Positions 1 to 6,276 of a stretch of DNA of 14,062 bases are shown here, one piece after another. The stretch spans positions 1-14,062 of the forward strand of contig CAKRKO010000074.1 in assembly GCA_934358495.1 (NCBI GenBank), given 5' to 3'. How positions within the stretch are numbered: position 1 is the stretch's first letter; the number at the start of each line of letters is the position of its first letter. The notes under the pieces are model-generated. The model saw only the letters and a program-made list of their open reading frames with translations, was not told the origin of the DNA and did no database searches. The translations under genes and the position numbers were made by a program. This stretch comes from an uncultured Eubacterium sp. (GTDB lineage: Bacteria; Bacillota; Clostridia; Lachnospirales; Lachnospiraceae).

Positions 1-63
1 GATTGTACTCCCACTGAGAAAGACTTGTTATTACTCACCACTTGCAGAAGTGGGAGTCTTCTC
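1..63. repeat. Palindromic segment resembling an IS200/IS605-type end
   Basis: No gene is visible here. Two mutually exclusive pairings share one arm. A short hairpin pairs CCACTT (38-43) with AAGTGG (48-53) around a GCAG loop. A longer-range pairing joins ACTCCCACT (7-15) to AGTGGGAGT (49-57), a perfect 9-base match. A third partial match links GAGAAAGACT (16-25) with AGTCTTCTC (55-63). Subterminal imperfect palindromes of this kind are typical of IS200/IS605-family ends and of the RNA scaffold overlapping the tnpB 3' end. No tnpA or tnpB coding sequence is inside the window, so the assignment is inference. It could instead be the 3' leader or attenuator structure of a gene lying to the left. 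Confidence 0.35.
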
Positions 64-73
64 GACTGAGATA

Positions 74-116
74 AATAGAAAACTGAAATCCCCTGCGCAT
101 ATCGGCAGGGGATTTC
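74..116 (-). terminator. Intrinsic terminator of the ABC/lipoprotein operon
   Basis: A perfect 12-base stem pairs GAAATCCCCTGC (85-96) with GCAGGGGATTTC (105-116) around an 8-base loop. On the minus strand it is followed by AGTTTTCTATTTAT, a moderately U-rich tract. It is the first strong terminator downstream of the P4 stop codon at 245, about 130 bases away. The flanking sequence on the plus strand is poorer in T, so the minus orientation is preferred. Some bidirectional activity is possible. Confidence 0.75.
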
Positions 117-122
117 TAATAA

Positions 123-151
123 AGTACTCAAATGAGCTACTCGTTTTTTTT
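123..151 (+). terminator. Plus-strand intrinsic terminator
   Basis: AGTACTC (123-129) pairs with GAGCTACT (134-141) with one bulged base and an AAAT loop. This is followed by CG and a run of eight T (144-151). The orientation fits the end of a transcript arriving from the left of the window, convergent with the ABC operon. The stem is short, so the long T run is the main support. Confidence 0.55.
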
Positions 152-193
152 ACAACCATTATATTCCAGTCGAACGCACATGAGACTTGCTGC

Positions 194-237
194 GTGATTC
201 TGGTCAGCGTAAACTGACATATTCACCTCAGAATCAC
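194..237. repeat. Long imperfect palindrome downstream of P4
   Basis: Two nested arms are perfect: GTGATTCTG (194-202) with CAGAATCAC (229-237), and GTCAG (203-207) with CTGAC (214-218). On one side the arms are contiguous. On the other they are separated by a 10-base insertion (219-228), giving a 14-pair stem with a one-sided bulge. No T run follows on either strand, so it is not a standard terminator. The bulge region CTGACATATTCACCT (214-228) is echoed by CTGACACATTTTCACCT (263-279) inside the 3' end of P4. It could be a mobile-element remnant, an mRNA 3' stabilising structure, or chance. Confidence 0.4.
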
Positions 238-244
238 TTCACAT

Positions 245-1099
245 CTACACCTCATCCGCAATCTGACACATTTTCACCTGATACAGATTTACAGTCAATA
301 ATCCAGCATTTAATACCACAAAATATAACGCCGAAACCCATAACGGAACCAACGGCTGTGCATAAAATTTGTCAAAATGTTCTCCAAAAATAGCATGCGT
401 AAGTGGAAAAATCCATTTCAATGATTTTATATAGGAAACTGCTGTCGCACCCACCACTGTAATTCCCATGGTAATCAATAACCCCAGTTTTCGACGTTCC
501 ATCAGCCGAAACAGGCACAAAATCTGAAGCATCACCAGTAAATATGCCAGCATCAGCAGCACACCCATCACCATTACGCGCACCGGCGTACCATGACTCA
601 TCGTTCCGGATTCCAAAAACAAGCGGTCATTTTGTCCATAGATTTCCGGGAAATGTTCATAAATGTCTGTCATAAATTCGCTCCACTGATTCTGCCAGAC
701 AGCTCCACGCCCAATCCACAGAAAACTTGCCGCAAAAAAAGCTCCCAAGCAGGTAACTCCCACCAGCAGACCAAACAAAAACTGCCCTGTCAGCCAGATT
801 CTGCGCGTCGCACGCATCATAACAAAAATATTTCCCCCGCTTTTATCCGGAAATCCAGACAAAAGCACAATAAAAATCAACGGTATCACCAGCATATAAA
901 ACTGAAAGGATAACACCAGATCCATCGGCTCCAATATATTAACTGAAAGCCCTGTCTCCTCCGCAATCCGCGCCATATCTGAAAAGACATATTCTCCCAG
1001 AAACAAAATGGAAAACAATAAGATCAACATCTTTTTCAGACTGAACCATTTTCGATATTCCATACCTGCAATCCAGACAATTTCACGTATCTTACGCAT
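245..1099 (-). CDS. ABC-2-type permease P4 (LanE/LanG-like)
   Basis: This 284-residue integral membrane protein is the last gene of the operon. Hydrophobic segments lie near residues 23-40, 62-82, 106-129, 174-198, 203-221 and 253-272. Six segments is usual for ABC-2 permeases of the BcrB/LanE/LanG kind, which pair with a BcrA/LanF ATPase to move peptides or amphiphiles out of the membrane. It is clearly paralogous to P2: both share an N-terminal pattern (MEYRKW versus VEFQRW), LLSxFPxK before the third segment, R-x(4)-WxxGQxLF, a VWQxQ(W/F)S loop and a WxFPxxHAI motif near residues 229-237. The ATG at 1099 is preceded by GAGGAG and overlaps the P3 reading frame by 8 bases, implying coupled translation. 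No ATPase domain is present. It presumably works with P3 and the operon's single ATPase. The substrate is unknown. Confidence 0.82.
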   Translation of the reverse strand: MRKIREIVWIAGMEYRKWFSLKKMLILLFSILFLGEYVFSDMARIAEETGLSVNILEPMDLVLSFQFYMLVIPLIFIVLLSGFPDKSGGNIFVMMRATRRIWLTGQFLFGLLVGVTCLGAFFAASFLWIGRGAVWQNQWSEFMTDIYEHFPEIYGQNDRLFLESGTMSHGTPVRVMVMGVLLMLAYLLVMLQILCLFRLMERRKLGLLITMGITVVGATAVSYIKSLKWIFPLTHAIFGEHFDKFYAQPLVPLWVSALYFVVLNAGLLTVNLYQVKMCQIADEV

Positions 1100-1997
1100 T
1101 TCTTCTCCTCACCTGCCAGTAAAACAACAAGGCAATTCCACCTATCCACAAACTGATGAATATTGCATATCCCCAATAAGAAACTCCAAACTCATACTGA
1201 AATGAACGATCATAAAATAAATGATTTGATGGAAAAAGGAACTCCACCAGCCGCACATTAAGTGGTACAGGCAGTCCACCCGCTTCGTACCGTTCATATA
1301 CCACTCCTACATAACCGGATGCCATTTTTTTACTGAAATATTCCAATAATACCAGACTGCTGATTGCAAAAAAACTTTCTCCCCACAACACCGTCAAAAC
1401 CAATGCTGTTATCGCTAAAACTGCAGCCAACAGTCCCGTATGCACGATTGCAAGCAGCAGCCAGCCAATTCTCCGAAGCAGCGTCTCTCCGTAAACCATG
1501 GCAATCATACTTTCGCTTACATCATTGACATATGCATCCAGCGGCAAAAATTTAATGGCAACCAACACAATACAAAGCACGATTCCACATCCAACACATA
1601 AAAATGCTTTCCATGCACATTCCAATACCCATTTTCGTGCAAACTGCTTCTTTGTTCCCCGCAATGCAGCCAAATAAAAATTCCCACCAAACCATACTTC
1701 CGAAAACTCAAAAATGCCCGGAACCACCGCCACAAGTGGCAGCAAAACAATAAACCACTCCATGTTTCGAAATCCAGCTGCCACAGAATAAATACTTGCC
1801 ATTTCATCCATTTGCAGTAACTGCTCACGGTCAGTACTAAGCCATACTTTCAGCACAGTCTCTTTTACATCCGGATCACCGCTCGGAAACGGACTCAAGA
1901 AACACAATAACGCCATTGCTACAATACACAGACAGCAAATCCACAGTTTTCGATTATTTATAACTTTAAGTTTTATCATCTGCCAAACTGCCCTCAT
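1092..1997 (-). CDS. ABC-2-type permease P3
   Basis: This 301-residue membrane protein has hydrophobic segments near residues 18-35, 80-98, 127-150, 176-203, 207-225 and 273-295. A large extracytoplasmic-looking stretch (about 36-79) lies after the first segment. It shares with the other permeases of the operon the signature GGNFYLAALRGTKKQF (residues 104-119), a cytoplasmic loop with R-(G/S)-x-K just before the third membrane segment. The loop is typical of ABC-2 permeases and probably contacts the ATPase. It is more divergent than P2 and P4 and resembles P1 in the layout of this loop. It starts 14 bases after the L2 stop codon and overlaps P4 by 8 bases. P3 and P4 therefore look like a heterodimeric pore. 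The ATG at 1997 has only a weak GGGG ribosome site, so coupling to L2 is likely. Substrate unknown. Confidence 0.78.
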   Translation of the reverse strand: MRAVWQMIKLKVINNRKLWICCLCIVAMALLCFLSPFPSGDPDVKETVLKVWLSTDREQLLQMDEMASIYSVAAGFRNMEWFIVLLPLVAVVPGIFEFSEVWFGGNFYLAALRGTKKQFARKWVLECAWKAFLCVGCGIVLCIVLVAIKFLPLDAYVNDVSESMIAMVYGETLLRRIGWLLLAIVHTGLLAAVLAITALVLTVLWGESFFAISSLVLLEYFSKKMASGYVGVVYERYEAGGLPVPLNVRLVEFLFPSNHLFYDRSFQYEFGVSYWGYAIFISLWIGGIALLFYWQVRRRNA

Positions 1998-2011
1998 CCT
2001 GTTTTCCCCAC

Positions 2012-3289
2012 TTAAAATCCCATTGTTGTAATTTCTCCGGTTATCGCATCCACATCAAAATAAAGTCTGCTAAATTCCGAAAGCTGCGTATTTTTGATGG
2101 AAAAATGATAGATTGGCCGACACTGAACTGACTGCACATATCCCAATTGTCTTTTTTTCTCATTCTCATACTGAAACTTTGTCTGATATTCCAACTCTAC
2201 AGAACTAATGTGAAATACTTTATCCGCTGAGACATATTTGCTCAGCAGTTCACAGACATCCTGCAACGGTAAAATTTTCTCATATGCTTCCTTCACACCT
2301 ACAGACTCGAAATTCTGACAGCAGCTCCAGATAAATCCAAGCCTGTCTTTCTGAAACATCGACACAAAATGATTCGTTCCAAAAGCCTCTGGTTTCAACA
2401 CATCATCACTTTCGCCCTCCTTTTCTACCTCCGTTGCATCATCGTAATTCAAAGCAAGCCCCTCATAGGAAGTTCCCATATCAAATTCATAATAATAAAT
2501 CTCATCCGACAGCTGCCGCACATCAATCTGTAGCACATGATAATCCAAATATTTTGAACCAACAAAATAATAATCCTCTTTCATATGCTGTTCCACAAAT
2601 TGCACTGCATCCGTCAACGCAAGCTCCCCATCAGATAATGGATAGCAGATCCCAGTGATATCGTCCTTTGACAGATCATACTTCTGAACAGAATGTCCCA
2701 GGTTCATCCCCCGATAACCATAAGGTCTGTTTGTATAATCCTCTTCTTCTCCAGTCAGCGCTGTTGGCACGGAATAATCTCCCAGTTCCAGCATAAAGGT
2801 GGAAAATATCACCAGTTCAGAGCAGGTTCCATCGTTATATCCCAAATATTGCACCTGCTCTTTCTGCTCATCTGTTGCTTCTAAAATTGGGATAATAAGC
2901 CGGTCATTCTGTGCCACATCCCAGTACATCAGTGTCATATGCTGCTTCAGATCCACCGAATCATCCATTCCTTCATACAACCGAATATTTTCCTCAAACT
3001 TTTCCACCTGACGATCAAAAGAATCTGTCGATATTGGAAACTCCATCTCATAAACCTGCTGCACATCCGGGATTTTTATCTGTGCTTCCGAAAAATCCAG
3101 ATTTTTGTATTCTGATTCAAAATTTTCTGCCTGCTTGCGTGCTTCCTCTATGGTCACTAAATTTTCCTGTGAAACATTCTCTGTTTTTTCCGCTTTTTCC
3201 GTCTTTCCAGATTCACAGCCGGATAATACGGTTACTGCAAGCATTGTTCCAATCATCATAACCCCAAGTAAATGTTTTTTATGTTTCAT
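2012..3289 (-). CDS. Large lipoprotein L2 with PepSY-like C-terminus
   Basis: This 425-residue exported lipoprotein has a positively charged N-terminus (MKHKK), a hydrophobic core and the lipobox LSGC, with lipidation expected at Cys25. A short Lys/Glu-rich linker follows, then an acidic soluble domain with no membrane segments. The last 30 or so residues contain YFDVDAITGEI, resembling the final strand and turn of PepSY-type domains. It is paralogous to L1: both have a PL(S/I)xG segment before an amphipathic helix, a SYEG motif, a helix ending (V/G)V(K/E)xA, and a D-x-I-(S/T)-G C-terminal signature. The ATG at 3289 has AAAGGGG about 7 bases upstream. It lies 30 bases after P2. By analogy with LanI lipoproteins beside LanFEG transporters, it may bind the substrate outside the membrane. 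LanI proteins are usually much shorter, so this remains inference. Confidence 0.78.
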   Translation of the reverse strand: MKHKKHLLGVMMIGTMLAVTVLSGCESGKTEKAEKTENVSQENLVTIEEARKQAENFESEYKNLDFSEAQIKIPDVQQVYEMEFPISTDSFDRQVEKFEENIRLYEGMDDSVDLKQHMTLMYWDVAQNDRLIIPILEATDEQKEQVQYLGYNDGTCSELVIFSTFMLELGDYSVPTALTGEEEDYTNRPYGYRGMNLGHSVQKYDLSKDDITGICYPLSDGELALTDAVQFVEQHMKEDYYFVGSKYLDYHVLQIDVRQLSDEIYYYEFDMGTSYEGLALNYDDATEVEKEGESDDVLKPEAFGTNHFVSMFQKDRLGFIWSCCQNFESVGVKEAYEKILPLQDVCELLSKYVSADKVFHISSVELEYQTKFQYENEKKRQLGYVQSVQCRPIYHFSIKNTQLSEFSRLYFDVDAITGEITTMGF

Positions 3290-3319
3290 AACACTGCCCC
3301 TTTCCTTTATTATTTGTTA

Positions 3320-4195
3320 TTACCTTCCCGCCTGATATTTCTTCGCTGCAAACACGCATCCAATCATCAATCCCACACAGCTTCCTGCCAGATACAGATA
3401 AGATCCCCAGATTGGAAATACCTGCGCCCGCAGATATTTTTCATAATGAACCCACGGAATTGCATGTGCCATCGGAAATAACCACATCCACGCTGCATTT
3501 GCTGAGCAGCTTACTGTTCCAAGTACGATTAGTATTCCATCCACCAGAACTCCTACAAACTTCCGATTACACAGTGCTACAAAAAGTAAAATCATTGCCA
3601 GCAGAAAAAAATATAAAAACAGCATTAATATGGTGTGTAGTACCGCAGTTGAAAACAGCATCTGCTGATACAGATTTTCTGGAAGTAACTGCAAGATATA
3701 ATCGCCTGTCCGTTCTGGAAAAGTACTGGAATAATACGTTACCGCATTACTAAATTGCATCTGCCAAACACCGTTTCCACTCATCATAATGCAGGAGGAT
3801 ATGAGCAGAAAAGCTACCAGAAATACAACTGCTTCCAGTGCAAATAAAATCTGTCCCCATATCCACGTTTTCTTGGAACAACGCATTTGATACAGAAAAT
3901 CAATACCGCCTTTTTGTGGAAAATCAGATAACAGCACCAGAAACAATGCCGGTAAAATCAACACGATTACACCGGAATTTCCCAATGCCACAAATGCTTC
4001 CAATATCGTTACCGGCTCCCCCATACGAACTGCGCAATCCTGTAATGTTATAATAATCTGCATATGTATAAACACCAGCATCACGCCAAGAATGATCAGG
4101 CGGCTACTGCGCATCCAGCGCTGAAATTCCACACTGCTGATGTGAAATACTGCTCTGATGTTTCCCTTAATTTTTCCGGTTTCACCACTTTTCAC
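3320..4195 (-). CDS. ABC-2-type permease P2, GTG start
   Basis: This membrane protein of 291 residues has six likely hydrophobic segments near residues 32-50, 73-90, 115-138, 183-208, 214-232 and 262-284. It is strongly similar to P4 along its whole length: N-terminal VEFQRW, LLSDFPQKGG, R-x(4)-WIWGQILF, VWQMQFS and WLFPMAHAI. The frame can be extended to an earlier GTG at 4234, but that start would lie inside a hairpin. The GTG at 4193-4195 is preceded by GGGGGG with 6 bases of spacing, and it places the N-terminus level with the P4 start. L1 lies upstream, separated by 132 bases that contain the hairpin at 4208-4248. L2 follows 30 bases downstream. Its partner is probably P1, with the shared ATPase. 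Function is inferred from family and context. Confidence 0.8.
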   Translation of the reverse strand: MKSGETGKIKGNIRAVFHISSVEFQRWMRSSRLIILGVMLVFIHMQIIITLQDCAVRMGEPVTILEAFVALGNSGVIVLILPALFLVLLSDFPQKGGIDFLYQMRCSKKTWIWGQILFALEAVVFLVAFLLISSCIMMSGNGVWQMQFSNAVTYYSSTFPERTGDYILQLLPENLYQQMLFSTAVLHTILMLFLYFFLLAMILLFVALCNRKFVGVLVDGILIVLGTVSCSANAAWMWLFPMAHAIPWVHYEKYLRAQVFPIWGSYLYLAGSCVGLMIGCVFAAKKYQAGR

Positions 4196-4207
4196 CTCAA
4201 TCCCCCC

Positions 4208-4248
4208 TTCCCCACCGCTTAGTGCTCTACGCACTTGAAGCGGGGGAA
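4208..4248. repeat. Long hairpin upstream of P2, IS-end-like
   Basis: The stem pairs TTCCCC (4208-4213) with GGGGAA (4243-4248), CGCTT (4216-4220) with AAGCG (4238-4242), and AGTGC (4221-4225) with GCACT (4231-4235). There are 2-base bulges at 4214-4215 and 4236-4237 and a TCTAC loop, giving 16 pairs in total. No T run follows on the minus strand. Instead the P2 ribosome-binding sequence GGGGGG (4202-4207) begins directly at the base of the stem, so it is not a terminator. It might tune translation or RNA stability between L1 and P2. The CGCTT...AAGTGC...GCACT...AAGCG layout resembles IS200/IS605 terminal palindromes, so it may be a solo end or small non-autonomous element inserted in the operon. 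Confidence 0.55.
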
Positions 4249-4327
4249 TGCTTATTCTGCGGTAAAATATTCCAATACATCTTTCTTATTTATGTTTTTT
4301 ATTTTTTGACATGACCTAGTCCGTTAT

Positions 4328-5656
4328 TTACGCATTGCCAAACGTATAATACACCGCCCCTGAAATCATATCGACATAGACATTCAACACCTGATTCTTT
4401 ACTGTATTGATTCCACTAAATTTCCAGAACGGATAATAAACTGATGTATCTTCATTAAATCCCTGACCAGTGTCCGTCATATAACTTGCATAACCAATTT
4501 TTACTTCCTGCACCTCCAGTTTCAAAAAGGATGCCAATTTTTTGCTTGCAATATCTAGCGCCTGTTCCACTCCAACCATCTGTGTATCCTGATACAGCGA
4601 GTGAACCACATCAGACTCTGACGGTCCTTTAAATGTAGATACGCCTGTATCATCAACGACATTGACATATTTCAGCGACTCCTCAATTGCATAGCCTTCA
4701 TAAGAATTTGCAATATCGGTATCCTGCAGATACAGGTAAGGCATATTTTCAAACCATCTTCTGACATTAAAAGTATACATGCAGGTATCAGCCTCCAAGC
4801 GATACACACTTACATCCGGGATATCAATTTTTACTCCTTCTGCCATTGGAAATGGTGTCCCTTTTTCAAAATATTCTTTTACCTGTTCGGCACTTTCCCC
4901 AATCTTATAGTCTCCGGAAATGAGAGGATAGACTTCTTCTTTTAGTTTCTCCAGGCTTCCTGACTGAAGCAGCTTAAGATCATATTTCATATAGATATCG
5001 TTGATTGGTTTCGGGTTTTCTCCAAGATACGCACTGATTTTTCCATCGCTCATCATAAAAATCCCCTCTACGCCAACCATAGCGTAGCACTGTTTCGTAT
5101 CCAGAAGTAACGCATCTCCACTTCCTAACTGTTCGATTGAAACATCTGACAATAGAGGATAACATTCCGGTGCACCTTTACTTTCATCCATTTCTAAATC
5201 AGCGCCCATGACACGAACTTCTTTTTCCAGATCAATATCATCCCGTTTTCCAATGCTTACCAGCCAGTTTTCTAATGTCTCAACCCCTTCCTGCACAGAC
5301 ATTCCATGTTCTGTCGTATGAAATACAGATAATCTTGAAAGTTCTTCCGGAAATGAATCAAACGTACAATCCTCTGTAAAATGAATGTTCGGATAGGATA
5401 AGTCTTGAATCTCCTGTATTTCCTGCTCATAGTGATTTGGATATTCTGTTATGGCAATTCTGCCGTCTACGATTTTTTCCTCATACTTTTTCTCAGAGAA
5501 ATTTATTTTTTTCGTTTCTGCGCTCTGTGACTGCTGGTTCTTGTCTTTCTGCTGACTTTTCGTATTTCCACATCCACATAATACAAATAATAAAAGGAGT
5601 AATCCTACGGTCAGCCCACCTAATAATGTCTGTTTGATCGTACTTTTTTCTGTCAT
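4328..5656 (-). CDS. Large lipoprotein L1 with PepSY-like C-terminus
   Basis: This 442-residue exported lipoprotein has an N-terminal hydrophobic stretch (residues 11-26) ending in the lipobox LCGC, with lipidation expected at Cys29. A Gln/Ser/Lys-rich linker to about residue 50 follows. The rest is soluble and acidic. The C-terminal 80 residues carry an amphipathic helix (VGVEQALDIASKKL), strands, and a final YVDMISGAVYYT turn like that of PepSY-type domains. It is paralogous to L2 (shared PLxSG, SYEG and D-x-I-(S/T)-G signatures). The ATG overlaps the ATPase stop in an ATGA junction (5653-5656). GGGGGG lies about 7 bases upstream, so the two are translationally coupled. Likely role: the extracellular sensing or substrate-binding partner of the transporter, anchored in the outer leaflet of the cytoplasmic membrane. 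No enzyme motif was recognised. Confidence 0.8.
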   Translation of the reverse strand: MTEKSTIKQTLLGGLTVGLLLLLFVLCGCGNTKSQQKDKNQQSQSAETKKINFSEKKYEEKIVDGRIAITEYPNHYEQEIQEIQDLSYPNIHFTEDCTFDSFPEELSRLSVFHTTEHGMSVQEGVETLENWLVSIGKRDDIDLEKEVRVMGADLEMDESKGAPECYPLLSDVSIEQLGSGDALLLDTKQCYAMVGVEGIFMMSDGKISAYLGENPKPINDIYMKYDLKLLQSGSLEKLKEEVYPLISGDYKIGESAEQVKEYFEKGTPFPMAEGVKIDIPDVSVYRLEADTCMYTFNVRRWFENMPYLYLQDTDIANSYEGYAIEESLKYVNVVDDTGVSTFKGPSESDVVHSLYQDTQMVGVEQALDIASKKLASFLKLEVQEVKIGYASYMTDTGQGFNEDTSVYYPFWKFSGINTVKNQVLNVYVDMISGAVYYTFGNA

Positions 5657-6276
5657 AGTAATTCCCCCCGTTCCATCTCATGTACTTCATCACAAAGTAC
5701 ACGAATATCTTCTGCATTGTGACTGGCAATGACAATAATCTTGCGCTCATCTTTCATGAATAACAGCAGCTTTCGAATTTCTTCCACCCCGTTCTTATCC
5801 AGTCCGTTCATCGGCTCGTCCAGGATCAACACGGACGGATTTTCCATGATTGCCTGCGCCAGCCCCAGTCTCTGCCGCATTCCAAGACTGTACTTTTTCA
5901 CCGGAAGTTTCAGATCCGGATCCAGACCAACCGTGAGAATTGCTTCCCGGATTTCCTTTGCAGAAATCTTATTTTTGATTCCGGCAAGCACTTTCAAGTT
6001 CTGAAAGCCGCTGTAATAGGGAATAAATCCCGGTGTTTCGATGATCACTCCCGCATCCGGTAAATAATCCACATCCCGTCCGATCACTTTTCCGTTGGAT
6101 TCCACCGTACCTTCCGTTGGGCGGATAAATCCACACATGCACTTCATCAGCATTGTTTTTCCGCTGCCGTTATTTCCTACTAGACCATAAATGTTGCCTT
6201 CCTTTAAGGTCAGTGAAACGCTGTTTAAAATCTGTCGTTTATTCAAAGTCAGAGAAATATTTTTAACCTCGATCAT
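5653..6276 (-). CDS. ABC transporter ATPase, LanF/BcrA type
   Basis: This 207-residue cytoplasmic ATPase powers the operon's permeases. Visible motifs are Walker A GLVGNNGSGKT (31-41), signature YSLGMRQRL (129-137), Walker B SVLILDEP (148-155), D-loop GLD (158-160) and switch histidine His186 in ASH. The Q-loop glutamine is replaced by glutamate in VIIETPGF (Glu80). This matches the E-loop described for lantibiotic-immunity ABC ATPases (LanF, e.g. NukF). At about 207 residues it ends soon after the nucleotide-binding core and lacks the C-terminal extension of longer BcrA-like proteins. The reading frame stays open to 6423. The ATG at 6276 is preferred because GGGGAGGAG lies about 8 bases upstream, it overlaps the P1 stop as ATGA, and the protein then begins MIEVKN like its family. 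It is the only ATPase for four permeases. Confidence 0.93.
   Translation of the reverse strand: MIEVKNISLTLNKRQILNSVSLTLKEGNIYGLVGNNGSGKTMLMKCMCGFIRPTEGTVESNGKVIGRDVDYLPDAGVIIETPGFIPYYSGFQNLKVLAGIKNKISAKEIREAILTVGLDPDLKLPVKKYSLGMRQRLGLAQAIMENPSVLILDEPMNGLDKNGVEEIRKLLLFMKDERKIIVIASHNAEDIRVLCDEVHEMERGELL

Noticed and set aside
593..913. Plus-strand 106-codon frame inside P4
   Set aside because: It is a shadow of the permease gene. Its translation is Ser/His/Lys/Gln-rich low-complexity text, with no domain or ribosome site.
2911..3261. Plus-strand 116-codon frame inside L2
   Set aside because: It is antisense to the lipoprotein gene and Pro/Ser/Phe-rich, with no motif, and the opposite strand has a lipobox and good start.
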